A stretch of DNA of 64,000 nt from DATBGO01 sp050011895 (GTDB taxonomy: Bacteria; Actinomycetota; Actinomycetes; Streptosporangiales; Streptosporangiaceae). Location: NCBI GenBank assembly GCA_050011895.1, contig JBEKIF010000021.1:1-64000 (forward strand), written 5' to 3'. The translations under genes and the position numbers were made by a program. Positions 26,110 to 34,707 of the stretch are shown here, one piece after another. The notes below the pieces were generated by a model. That model saw only the letters and a program-made list of their open reading frames with translations. It did no database searches and was not told the origin of the DNA. How positions within the stretch are numbered: the first letter of the stretch is position 1; each line of letters starts with the position of its first letter.

Positions 26110-26312
26110 ACGGGCGGAGGCAGGTCTTCGGACTCCCGGGCACCGCGCCTGCCGGCGCGTCCTACTGACCGTCGCTTCCCAGGCCCGAGCAAGGCCCAGT
26201 GCGATGATGACGGCGGTCGTTCCCGGTTACCGCTGCGGGGCAGTCCCGGATTCACACCGGGTTCCCTCTTACGACGCCCTGCCGTCCCGGCCAGGGCGAA
26301 CCGTCCGCACCC
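26110..26312 (-). promoter_or_regulatory. Cobalamin (B12) riboswitch upstream of metE
   Basis: Read on the minus strand, the region contains the B12-box core GACTGCCCCGCAGCGGTAAC (26254-26235 area), the preceding GGTGTGAATCCGGGACTG segment and, about 110 bases further on, the closing element GTCCGAAGACCTGCC. These are the conserved pieces of class-I cobalamin riboswitches in the right order. It ends about 120 bases before the metE ATG. Binding of adenosylcobalamin should shut off metE expression. The exact ends are approximate. Confidence 0.92.
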
Positions 26313-26528
26313 GCAGTATAGGCAACGCCGGCCGCCGGGTTGACGGACACGGCGCAGCCCATGGCCGCTCAGAAGTCGTCGTCGAAGGAGACGTCGCCGC
26401 TGATGCCAAGCTGATAGGCCGAGACGCGCCGTTCGACCAGCGGTGGCTGTCCGCCGCCACGGACCGCCGCTCTCACGTCACGCTCTGTGGCTGAGTCCTC
26501 TCACGTGTCGGGGCGGCTGCCGCCGGGC

Positions 26529-27866
26529 TCATGCGGTCCAGGCGATGGGCAGCCGCTTGACGCCGCGCTGGAAGTTCGATCGCAGGTAAGACGGCTGGCC
26601 CGCGTATCTGAGGGAGGACGTGCGGGCCAGGACCTGATCGAAGAGCGCGCACATCTGGGTGCGGGCCAGGTGGGCGCCCAGGCAGAAGTGCGGGCCGTAA
26701 CCGAATGCCAGGTGCGGGTTGGGGCGGCGGCGGATATCAAAGCGGTCAGGGTCGGCGAAAACAGCTTCGTCGCGGTTGGCCGAGGTGAATGAGACGACTA
26801 CCTTGTCTCCTTCGCCGATGCCCTGCCCGCTGAGTTCGCAGTCGGAGGTTGCCGTCCGGCGGAAGGTCATGACCGGCGTCCACCAGCGCAGCATCTCTTC
26901 GACCGCGGCGGGCATCAACGCCGGATCGGCGCGCAGGTCGCCCTGTCCATCCGCGTGCTCGAGCAGTGCGATGCACGCGCCAGGCAGGCCATTGCGCAGT
27001 GTCTCGTTCCCGGCCACGGCGAAGAGCCAGAACATGTTCTCGAACTCAGCCACCGACACCCGGTCGCTGCCGCCGTCCGCCTGGGTCAGCAGGATCGACA
27101 TCACGTCACCCCCAGGGCGGCGCCGCTTTTCCTCAGCCAGCAGGTGGGCGTAAGCGTAGAGGTCCGGCATTCCCTCCCGGGTCCGCGGATCGGGCATCCG
27201 GCCGTCACTGCCCGGGACCGGTCGCAGTGCCAGCGCCTCCCTGGCCATGGGCGTGCCTGCGGCCGGGTCGAACTCGGCCGAGGACGCATAGTCGGGGTCC
27301 TGGTAGCCGATCACCCGGTTCGACCAGTCGAAGAGTAGCCAGCGATCCTGCTCCGGCACGCCCAGCACGTCGGCCAGCGTGAGCAGCGGCAGATCCGCGG
27401 CCACGTCCTTGGCAAAATCGCATTCCCCCGCCGGGCCCGTGAACACCCGGTCGCAGATGGCCCGCGTATGACCGCGGATACGGTGCTCGAGCTGGGAGAC
27501 CGCCCGCCGCGTGAACGCCCGGCTCAGCAGCCGCCGCAGCCGGGAGTGACCTGGCGGGTCCATGTTGAGCATCATCTGCCGGACGTAGCCGAGCGTCTGC
27601 GGCGTCGCCGGGTCACGGATCTGCGTGGCCCCGAGTGCGGAAGAGAACAGCTGCGGCCTGGTCAGCACCGTTTCGACAGCCGCGTGCCGCAGCACCAGCC
27701 AGAACCCTGGGCCGGCCGGCCAGCCCAGGACGGGAATCTCGGCCACCCAGACGACAGGGGTCTCTCTTCGCAGCCGGGCCAGGGCCTCGAAGGGCACTCC
27801 GTCGACGTAGGTGGAAGGATCAAATACGACTTCAGTTTCGGGCCGAGCAGACCGGGCTGGTGTCAT
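26529..27866 (-). CDS. Cytochrome P450, steroid/alkane type (CYP125/CYP124-like)
   Basis: A 445-residue heme monooxygenase from the ATG at 27866. The heme loop is FGYGPHFCLGAHLARTQ with the axial Cys in HFCLG. The I-helix is FAVAGNETLRNG, with Glu in place of the usual Asp of AGxDT, as in the CYP124/125/142 group of actinobacteria that oxidises steroid side chains and branched lipids. Also present are MLNMDPPGHSRLRRLLSRAF and the ExxR motif in VEEMLRWWTPVMTFRR. No ferredoxin or reductase gene is adjacent, and no cholesterol catabolic genes are near, so the substrate is open. A longer upstream frame lacks family match. Confidence 0.92.
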   Translation of the reverse strand: MTPARSARPETEVVFDPSTYVDGVPFEALARLRRETPVVWVAEIPVLGWPAGPGFWLVLRHAAVETVLTRPQLFSSALGATQIRDPATPQTLGYVRQMMLNMDPPGHSRLRRLLSRAFTRRAVSQLEHRIRGHTRAICDRVFTGPAGECDFAKDVAADLPLLTLADVLGVPEQDRWLLFDWSNRVIGYQDPDYASSAEFDPAAGTPMAREALALRPVPGSDGRMPDPRTREGMPDLYAYAHLLAEEKRRRPGGDVMSILLTQADGGSDRVSVAEFENMFWLFAVAGNETLRNGLPGACIALLEHADGQGDLRADPALMPAAVEEMLRWWTPVMTFRRTATSDCELSGQGIGEGDKVVVSFTSANRDEAVFADPDRFDIRRRPNPHLAFGYGPHFCLGAHLARTQMCALFDQVLARTSSLRYAGQPSYLRSNFQRGVKRLPIAWTA

Positions 27867-28093
27867 TGCCGTCCCAAGAACTCCTCGATGGACGTCGCTA
27901 GCGGCACGCCTACCCCCGCTTTGCCGCAGTCGCTGCCTGTTGCCGACTTTAGTCACCCGGTGCGCCAGCGGCGACCTACCGAGCAGGGCGACCTTGCCTC
28001 GCGCGGGCCCGTCCGGCACGTAACGGACGGTTCCCGCGATGTCGATGGCCAGGTACGGGGCCCCGGCTGGCGGCGCGGTGGCAGACTGCGGCT

Positions 28094-28846
28094 ATGGAGG
28101 CTGGCTTGCGGGTTCACGAGGGCGGCAGCGGGGAGCCGCTTCTGGTGCTGTTGCACGGCCTTGGCGCGACTGGCGACGTCTGGACTGGGTGGTGGCCGTT
28201 GCTCGCCCGGCGGTGGCCGGGCCGCTGGTTAGCGCCGGACCTGCCCGGTCATGGCGGCTCGCCGCCGCTAGCTGCGCATACCTTCGACGGCTTCGCCGCC
28301 GCGGTCGCCGGTATCGTCCAGCCCAGTGCCCGTATCGTCGTGCTGGGACATTCGCTGGGCGGCGTCGTCGGCCTGGCCTTGGCCAGCGGCAGGTTCCCCG
28401 CGCCGGTGCGGGCCGTCATCGGCCTGGGGATCAAGGTCGTTTGGACCGATGAGGATCTGGGTCGGGCCCAGGCCGCGGCCCACCGGCCGCAGGCCTGGTT
28501 CGCCTCGCGTGACGAGGCGGCCGCCCGGTACCTGCTGGTGTCCGGTCTGGTCGGCCTGCTGCCCGCCAGTGACCCAGCCGTGGACGCCGGACTGCGGGAA
28601 CAGGATGGGCGATGGCGGCTGGCCATGGATCCGGGTGCCTTCGCGGTCGGGGCGCCCGATATGGCGCAATTGCTGGCACGATCGCAGGCCCCGGTGACCC
28701 TTGCTCGCGGCGAGCACGACCCGATGAACACAGATGAGCAACTAGCCCGGCTGGGCGCCCCAACGGTCACCCTCCCCGGCCTCGGTCACAATGCCCACGT
28801 CGAGAGCCCGGAACTGTCGATCGCCCTCCTCGATGCCTATCGATGA
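28094..28846 (+). CDS. Alpha/beta hydrolase
   Basis: A 250-residue alpha/beta-hydrolase-fold protein. Seen are LLVLLHGLGATGDVWTGWW (oxyanion HG), LAPDLPGHGGSPPLA, the nucleophile elbow VVLGHSLGGVVGLALAS (Ser in GHSLGG), the acid in ARGEHDPMNTDEQL and the catalytic His in LPGLGHNAHVESP. The triad is complete. The family includes esterases, lactonases and C-C hydrolases; nothing in the neighbourhood fixes the substrate. It is divergent from the P450 gene with about 230 bases between, so joint control is possible but not shown. The ATG at 28094 has a weak ribosome-binding site. Confidence 0.88.
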   Translation: MEAGLRVHEGGSGEPLLVLLHGLGATGDVWTGWWPLLARRWPGRWLAPDLPGHGGSPPLAAHTFDGFAAAVAGIVQPSARIVVLGHSLGGVVGLALASGRFPAPVRAVIGLGIKVVWTDEDLGRAQAAAHRPQAWFASRDEAAARYLLVSGLVGLLPASDPAVDAGLREQDGRWRLAMDPGAFAVGAPDMAQLLARSQAPVTLARGEHDPMNTDEQLARLGAPTVTLPGLGHNAHVESPELSIALLDAYR

Positions 28847-29279
28847 TCCGGCGGCCGGGCCGGCGATCGCCTGCCCGTGAGCGTCCGCAGCCGCCCCAGC
28901 AACTGAAGGTCCCGAACAGCCGGGCCAAGGAGTTGTCGCGCTAACGGCTCCCGGCGCCGGTCCAGCTCCGCCGCTTTATCCGCAGCCTCCGGCAGCGGCG
29001 TCCCGGACGGCAATGCCGCACTGCCCCGGACAACAACCTAAATTGATAGGAAAGATTGACTTTATCCCGTCCCGGTGTCACGCTCTAAGAGCGTGATTGC
29101 CAGTGCCGCCTTGTCAACGCCCGGCGTGGCATTGACCTGGGCCGGATGAAGAGTGCCCGGGTAAGGTCGGCCGCAGCGCGGGGCGCGTGCAGGGGTGCGA
29201 CGCTACCGCTGAACTGCCCAGGCGTTGGTTCACAGGCGCCCGCCGTCGCCTGCTTCCGTTCGCCTGGAGGAATCGTCAA
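28847..29279. other. Promoter region of the CoA ligase with a perfect dyad
   Basis: No gene is supported. TTGACT at 29056-29061 could be a -35. At 29078-29096 lies TCACGCTC-taa-GAGCGTGA, a perfect 8-bp inverted repeat with a 3-base centre, well placed as an operator for the PaaK-like gene starting at 29280. No regulator gene is adjacent. Confidence 0.5.
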
Positions 29280-30632
29280 ATGACAGCGCACCCGACGAGC
29301 ACGCTCGCCGATGACCCATCGTACTGGGATGAAGCCCTCGAAACCCAGACCCGCGCGGACTGGGATGCCCTGAAGCTCGGTCTGCTGAAGGCGCACCTGC
29401 AGCATGCTTATCAGCGCTCGCCTTATTACCGGGCCTCGTTCGACGCCGCTGGCGTGCATCCCGGCCATGTCAACAGCCTCGATGATCTGCGGCGGTTCCC
29501 GTTCATCGACAAGCAGACGCTGCGCGAGCGGCAGCTCGCCGTCCCGCCGCTCGGCGACCTCGTTGCGGTCCCGGAGCACGACGTCGTCTATATCTCCGCA
29601 TCCAGCGGATCAACCGGGGTGCCGACGGCCTCCCCGTTCACTGCCCGCGATTTCGATGACTGGATCGATTACGAGGCGCGCCAGTTCTGGTCATCGGGCC
29701 TGCGGCCAGCGGACCGCTACTGCCACTGCCTGAACTTCTCGCTATTCGTCGGCGGTCCTTGCGTATTGGGCGCGCAGAAGCTCGGCGCCCTGAGCATCCA
29801 CGCCGGCACCCTGCCGTCCGAGCGCCTGCTGCTGATCCTCCAGCAATTCCAGGCGACGGCGATGTGGACCACGCCGTCCTACGCCTGGTACCTGGGCGAG
29901 ACCGCAAGCAAGGAAGGCATCGATCCCCGGCGAGACCTGGCGGTGCGGCGCATCTTCGTCGCCGGCGAGCCCGGCGGCTCGATCCCCGAGACGCGGAAGC
30001 GGATCGAGGACCTGTGGGACGCGTCCGTCTATGACTACTACGGGCTGTCGGATATCTTCGGCTCTTGCGCCGGCATGTGCGAGGAGAAGGACGGGCTGCA
30101 CTGGGCCGAGGACCACATCCTGGCGGAGGTTCTCGACCCCGCCACGGGCGATCCGGTTGCCGAGGGCGAGCGCGGAGAACTGGTCCTGACCACCTTGCGC
30201 AAGTCGGCGCGGCCGATGATCCGGTTCCGCACCGGCGACATCGTCTCGTTCACCTCGGCGCCTTGCCGCTGCGGACGGACGTCGATCCGCATGCGCGGCA
30301 CGCACGGCCGTCTCGACGACATGGTCATCATCAAAGGGGTCAACATTTTCCCGAGCGACGTCGAAGCGCTCGTGCGGGGCGATCACGGCCAGACGGGGGA
30401 GTATCGCCTGGTGGTGGACCGGGTCGAGCACCTCGACCGGCTGACCGTGGAATTGGAACGCGGGTACGGCGTCAACGAGACCGACGACGACATCGCGGAA
30501 CGCTTCGGCCGGCAGCTGAGGGCGCTGACAGGGGTGAGCGCCGACATCAGCGTCCTCCCGCCCGGCAGCCTGCCGCGGGCCACGCACAAGGCCAAGCGCG
30601 TTGAGGACCGGCGCGCCAACCTCTGGACCTGA
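29280..30632 (+). CDS. Phenylacetate-CoA ligase family protein (PaaK-like)
   Basis: The ATG at 29280 follows GGAGG and gives 450 residues, normal for the family. It is an adenylating enzyme: AYQRSPYYRASFDAAGVHPG, the P-loop VYISASSGSTGVPT, VAGEPGGSIPETRKRIEDLW, YDYYGLSDIFGSCAGMC, IRFRTGDIVSFTSAPCRCGR with the Cys cluster typical of PaaK proteins, and the C-terminal GVNIFPSDVEALV. PaaK forms phenylacetyl-CoA via the acyl-AMP; family members also activate other aryl acids. No paaABC oxygenase genes are nearby, so the acid is uncertain. It lies 4 kb before the 4-hydroxyphenylacetate operon, whose pathway does not use CoA thioesters. Confidence 0.88.
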   Translation: MTAHPTSTLADDPSYWDEALETQTRADWDALKLGLLKAHLQHAYQRSPYYRASFDAAGVHPGHVNSLDDLRRFPFIDKQTLRERQLAVPPLGDLVAVPEHDVVYISASSGSTGVPTASPFTARDFDDWIDYEARQFWSSGLRPADRYCHCLNFSLFVGGPCVLGAQKLGALSIHAGTLPSERLLLILQQFQATAMWTTPSYAWYLGETASKEGIDPRRDLAVRRIFVAGEPGGSIPETRKRIEDLWDASVYDYYGLSDIFGSCAGMCEEKDGLHWAEDHILAEVLDPATGDPVAEGERGELVLTTLRKSARPMIRFRTGDIVSFTSAPCRCGRTSIRMRGTHGRLDDMVIIKGVNIFPSDVEALVRGDHGQTGEYRLVVDRVEHLDRLTVELERGYGVNETDDDIAERFGRQLRALTGVSADISVLPPGSLPRATHKAKRVEDRRANLWT

Positions 30633-31149
30633 CGCAACGCGCCGAGCCGCCCGGGCCAGGTCCGCACGTCTGGTGGAGCACTCGAGCCGGTGAGCTGACC
30701 GCCAGGATCACCATGATCGCCGGGCACACCCGGACACTACCGGCCGTAGATCCATTACCAATCGGCTATCAGGATCGCCGGGCCTGTCGGCGCGACTGCG
30801 GAAGGTCACACTACCTGATCAGTTACCTTGCGAGACCGGTGCCGAAATGGCAGGACTACGACCACGCCGGGAGGCATGTACCGATCAGTCCGGGAGGCAC
30901 GTATTCACCACGGACCGGAAGAACAGCGCCCGGAACGGCCGGCCGGCCGAAACTCGGACGGGGTGGCCCATTGGTGCTCGGGCTTATGGTCAGATACAAC
31001 TGCCAATAAGATCATAAGGGGGGGTGTCGGCGACGCTACATAAGAGTTCTATATGTAAATGATCTATTGGGATGTGCGATGATTTGGCCGGCGAGTGATC
31101 CAAAGCACTCGCTGCACCGCGTGGATGGCGTCCTTTAGGGGGTTTTGCC
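30633..31149. other. 517-base intergenic region, AT-richer toward the right
   Basis: I see no gene here. The last 140 bases are clearly richer in A/T than the surroundings (for example ATAAGAGTTCTATATGTAAA near 31040) and probably hold the promoter of the secreted deacetylase gene. TAGGGGG just before its ATG acts as the ribosome-binding site. Confidence 0.45.
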
Positions 31150-34026
31150 ATGATAGTTCAGGCCGGCCGGTCATTCGGTTTCGCCGCGCTCACCATTACG
31201 GCCGCCATTCTCCTGCTGCTGGGCGTCATTGGCCGGCCCGTGCCCGCGCGCGCGGCTACACCGCACCTGATTGTTTCGCTCACATTTGACGACAGTGATG
31301 AAGATCAGTACACCAACGCGCTCCCGGCGCTGGAGTCGCACGATATGCACGGGACGTTCTATGCGATCACGGGGTACGTCGGGGTCAACAGCGGCACCCT
31401 GACGCTGCCGCAACTGCAGGCCATCTACAACGCCGGCAACGAGATCGGCGGCCACACGGTGCTGCACCCCAACCTCACCCAGATCAGCAACGACGAGGCG
31501 ACCAGGGAGGTCTGCGATAGCCGGGACACCCTGCTCGGCTGGGGCTTCCCGGTGACCGACTTCGCCTACCCGTACGCCGCCTACAACTCGACCACCGAAG
31601 GCATCCTCCAGCAGTGCGGCTACAACTCCGGGCGGCAGGACGGCGACATCACCTCGCCCTACGGCTGCATGAGCGGATGCCCGCTGGCCGAGACGGTTCC
31701 GCCGAAAGACCCGTATGCCGTCCGCGCCCCGCAGTCCATCGAGGACGACTGGACCCTCGCCCAGATGGAACAATTAGTCACCCAGGCCGAACCCGGCGGC
31801 GGCTGGAGCGTGCTCGTCTTCCACCACATCTGCGACAACGCCTGCGACCCCTACTCGGTCACCCCGGCGAACTTCAACGCCCTGCTGACCTGGCTGCAGA
31901 CCCAGGACGTGTCCATCGAGACCGTCGGCCAGGTGATCGGCGGACCCGTCCAGCCAGCGGTGACCGTACCGCAAGTCCCGCCGGCCCCGGCCGGCACCAA
32001 CGGCGTCGCCAACGCCTCAGTAGAGACCGATGACATCTACAACCCCGGCACGCCGTCCTGCTGGTCGACCACGACCAGCGCCGGCGACACGGCCAGCTTC
32101 GCTGAAACAAGCACCGCGCACACCGGATCCGTCGGCGAGACCGTCACCATGAGCTCCTACACCAGCGGGAACGCGGCACTGATCATCAAGCAGGACCTGG
32201 GCCAGTGCTCTCCCAGCGCGGTCACGGGTGACTCCTACCTGGTCTCCGGCTGGTATCAGAGCACCGTACCGACGCGCTTCGTGTTCTGGTACCGGGACGC
32301 GAACGGGGGCTGGCATTCCTGGACGAAGAGCCCGCAATTCGCTGCAGCCAGTTCCTGGACGCAGGCGACCTGGGCCACCCCGGCGGTCCCGGCCGGCGCG
32401 ACCGCGCTGAGCTTCGGGATGGATATCGAGGCCGTCGGCACCCTGACCACCGACGACTACTCCCTGATGGACTCGGGCGGCCCGCCGGGCACTCCGACGG
32501 TGTCGCTGACCGGGCCGGCCGCGGGCGCGACGCTGACCGGGCCGGTGACCTTCACCGCGAACGCCTCCTCCCCGGTCGGCATCGCCAAGGTCGACTTCCT
32601 GGTCGACGGGGTCGTGGTGGCCACCGCCACCTCCTCGCCCTACACCGCCACCTGGGACTCCAGCACCGTGGGAGACGGGCCGGTCACCATTACCGCGCGG
32701 GCCACCGACACCGCAGGCAACCAGGCCACCACCACCGGCCAAGCCGCCACCGTCTCCAATGCGGCCAGCCGCGGCGGCAACCTGCTCGCCAACGCCTCCC
32801 TCGAGACCAATACCGGCGGCGGCACCACCCCCGACTGCTGGCAGGAAAGCAACACCAGCGGCAACACCCAGACCTGGACCTACACCCCCGGTGCGCATAG
32901 CGGCAACGCGACCGAGAACGTCACCATCTCCGCCTACTCCAGCGGCGACAGCAAGCTCGTCACCGCGCAGGGCACCAGCGCCTGCTCCCCCCGGGTCACC
33001 CCGGGCAGCACCTACACCCTCGGCGCCTGGTACCAGTCCAGCCAGCCGACCCGCGTCGCCGTCTACTACCAGAACGCCAGCGGCACCTGGACCTACTGGA
33101 CCCAGAGCCCCGCGTTCGCCGCGTCCAGCTCCTGGGCCCAGGCCACCTGGACCACCCCGGCCGTCCCGGCTGGCGCCACCGCCCTGTCCTTCGGCGCCAA
33201 CCTCGCCGCCGCCGGCTCCCTCACCACCGACGACTACACCATGACCGCCGGGGCACCGGCGCCGCCGACGGTGTCGCTGACCGGGCCGGCCGCGGGCGCG
33301 ACGCTGACCGGGCCGGTCACCTTCACCGCGAACGCCTCCTCCCAGGTCGGCATCGCCAAGGTCGACTTCCTGGTCGACGGCGTGGTCGTGGCCACCGCCA
33401 CCGCCGCCCCCTACACCGCCAACTGGGACTCCAGCACCGTCGGCGACGGCCCGGTCACCCTCACCGCGCGGGCCACCGATACCGCAGGCAACCAGACCAC
33501 CACGGCCGCGCAGGCGGCCACCGTCTCCAACGCGGCCGGCCGCGGCGGCAACCTGCTCGCCAACGCGACCCTCAACACCAACACCGGCGGCGGCACCACC
33601 CCCGACTGCTGGCAGCAAGCCAGCTCCGGCACCAACACCGCAGCCTGGACCTACACCCCCGACGCCGATAACGGCAACGCGACCGAGAACGTGTCCATCT
33701 CCGCCTTCACCAGCGGCGACCGCAAGCTCGTCACCGCCCAGGGCACCAGCGCCTGCTCCCCCCGCGTCACCCCGGGCAGCACCTACACCCTCGGCGGCTC
33801 CTACGAGTCCAGCCAGCCCAGCCGCGTCGTCGTCTACTACCAGAACGCCAGCGGCACCTGGACCTACTGGACCCAGAGCCCCGCGTTCGCCGCGTCCAGT
33901 TCCTGGGCCCAGGCCACCTGGACCACCCCCGCCGTCCCGGCCGGCGCCACCGCCCTGTCGTTCGGCCTCAACATCGCCGCCGCCGGCTCCCTCACCACCG
34001 CCAGCTACAGCATGACCGCCGGCTAG
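31150..34026 (+). CDS. Secreted multidomain polysaccharide deacetylase
   Basis: A 958-residue exported protein. Signal peptide 1-36 (LTITAAILLLLGVIGRPV, cleavage after ARA). Residues 38-265 are a NodB/CE4 deacetylase: LIVSLTFDDSDEDQ (metal Asp), GGHTVLHPNLTQ (metal His pair), DFAYPYAAYN and VLVFHHICDN (catalytic His). Then comes a beta-sandwich module of carbohydrate-binding type (about 280-440), an Ig-like module starting PTVSLTGPAAGATLTGPVTF (about 450), a second beta-sandwich (about 540), a second Ig-like (about 703) and a third sandwich (about 795-958). CE4 enzymes remove N- or O-acetyl groups from chitin, peptidoglycan or xylan; the target is unknown. Confidence 0.9.
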   Translation: MIVQAGRSFGFAALTITAAILLLLGVIGRPVPARAATPHLIVSLTFDDSDEDQYTNALPALESHDMHGTFYAITGYVGVNSGTLTLPQLQAIYNAGNEIGGHTVLHPNLTQISNDEATREVCDSRDTLLGWGFPVTDFAYPYAAYNSTTEGILQQCGYNSGRQDGDITSPYGCMSGCPLAETVPPKDPYAVRAPQSIEDDWTLAQMEQLVTQAEPGGGWSVLVFHHICDNACDPYSVTPANFNALLTWLQTQDVSIETVGQVIGGPVQPAVTVPQVPPAPAGTNGVANASVETDDIYNPGTPSCWSTTTSAGDTASFAETSTAHTGSVGETVTMSSYTSGNAALIIKQDLGQCSPSAVTGDSYLVSGWYQSTVPTRFVFWYRDANGGWHSWTKSPQFAAASSWTQATWATPAVPAGATALSFGMDIEAVGTLTTDDYSLMDSGGPPGTPTVSLTGPAAGATLTGPVTFTANASSPVGIAKVDFLVDGVVVATATSSPYTATWDSSTVGDGPVTITARATDTAGNQATTTGQAATVSNAASRGGNLLANASLETNTGGGTTPDCWQESNTSGNTQTWTYTPGAHSGNATENVTISAYSSGDSKLVTAQGTSACSPRVTPGSTYTLGAWYQSSQPTRVAVYYQNASGTWTYWTQSPAFAASSSWAQATWTTPAVPAGATALSFGANLAAAGSLTTDDYTMTAGAPAPPTVSLTGPAAGATLTGPVTFTANASSQVGIAKVDFLVDGVVVATATAAPYTANWDSSTVGDGPVTLTARATDTAGNQTTTAAQAATVSNAAGRGGNLLANATLNTNTGGGTTPDCWQQASSGTNTAAWTYTPDADNGNATENVSISAFTSGDRKLVTAQGTSACSPRVTPGSTYTLGGSYESSQPSRVVVYYQNASGTWTYWTQSPAFAASSSWAQATWTTPAVPAGATALSFGLNIAAAGSLTTASYSMTAG
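32490..34020 (+). repeat. Tandem duplication of an Ig-like plus beta-sandwich coding unit
   Basis: The segment from about 32490 to 33250 is repeated from about 33260 to 34020 with long identical stretches, such as the start of each Ig-like module (PTVSLTGPAAGATLTGPV) and the block around WTYWTQSPAFAASSSWAQAT. The first sandwich (about 31990-32480) is a more diverged copy. Near identity at DNA level suggests a recent duplication or gene conversion within the gene. Confidence 0.85.
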
Positions 34027-34134
34027 CGGTGGCGCCGCTGGTCGCAGATCTCCAGCGACGGCCCTCGGAGATGAGCACGACGTGCCCGGCGGGCCTGTTC
34101 AGGGCCAACCGGGCAGCCGGTGGCCGGCGCCGGG

Positions 34135-34425
34135 CTACTGGTGGGAGCGGCGCGGGCGGAACTTGATCCAGGCCAGGATCCCGATGGCCACCAGCAGCCA
34201 GGGGGAGAACAGGAAGTGCACGGTGAAGCTGACGACTGTCAGGGCCACGATGGCGATGAGGGCAAGGACGATGATACCGGGCATAGTGATCGGTCTCCGT
34301 TCATGTCGGGCTACACCGCCGGCCACGCCGGCCAGCATCCCGTTGCTGGCGGACCGGCGCAGCTGGCGGGCTGCGGGCTGGTCAGTAAGGGTGGCGCGCC
34401 CGGTGTCTGCCGTGCTTTTGGTCAT
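34135..34425 (-). CDS. Small hydrophobic membrane protein, possibly with a PspC-like N-terminal remnant
   Basis: The frame from 34425 gives 96 residues. The last 49 (MPGIIVLALIAIVALTVVSF onward, ending KFRPRRSHQ) form two helices and by themselves look like a known type of tiny actinobacterial membrane protein. An internal ATG at 34284 with GGAG ten bases upstream would start exactly there. The first 47 residues contain RRSASNGMLAGVAGGVARHE, resembling the start of PspC-domain proteins, but the PspC helix does not follow. So the gene may be the 49-residue protein with a decayed PspC start fused in frame in front. Function unknown. Confidence 0.6.
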   Translation of the reverse strand: MTKSTADTGRATLTDQPAARQLRRSASNGMLAGVAGGVARHERRPITMPGIIVLALIAIVALTVVSFTVHFLFSPWLLVAIGILAWIKFRPRRSHQ

Positions 34426-34467
34426 GTTTCAAGACTGCCGCCCGGCGAGGACCCTCGTCGATCGGGA

Positions 34468-34707
34468 TCAGCCCCGGATTGCACCCTGGTCTGTATCCCG
34501 GAAGGCATCAGGGTCAACCCTGACCGCGGCTAGGGTTGCCGGCCCGAAGCGGCCGGTGTGTCCGCACGCCCGGTAGGCGAAGATCTGCTCGCTCACCGAG
34601 GAAAATCCGGATGCGGTGCCGGGGATGGCCGCCAGCCAGGGCCGCCGGGTTGTCGCTGTCCTGATCTCAATGCAATCTCGACGCCATCGCGCGAGCGGTC
34701 TCTCCAA
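34468..34707 (-). CDS. Coding-like frame of unknown function
   Basis: A minus-strand frame of up to 79 codons ending at 34468 contains WLAAIPGTASGFSSVSEQIF and AYRACGHTGRFGPATLAAVR, with good G/C-ending codons from about 34660 down. It overlaps the 3' end of the IclR gene, and no convincing start or ribosome-binding site is seen. It could be a small gene starting at an internal GTG or the tail of a lost gene. I recognise no family. Confidence 0.25.
   Translation of the reverse strand: MERPLARWRRDCIEIRTATTRRPWLAAIPGTASGFSSVSEQIFAYRACGHTGRFGPATLAAVRVDPDAFRDTDQGAIRG

Noticed and set aside
26529..28846. Steroid catabolism cluster
   Set aside because: The P450 resembles CYP124/125 types, but no ring-degradation, KstR-type or mce genes are in the window, and the hydrolase is generic.
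32017..33618. 533-codon minus-strand open frame inside the deacetylase gene
   Set aside because: Gly/Val-rich low-complexity translation antisense to recognised domains; it comes from codon bias in the repeats.
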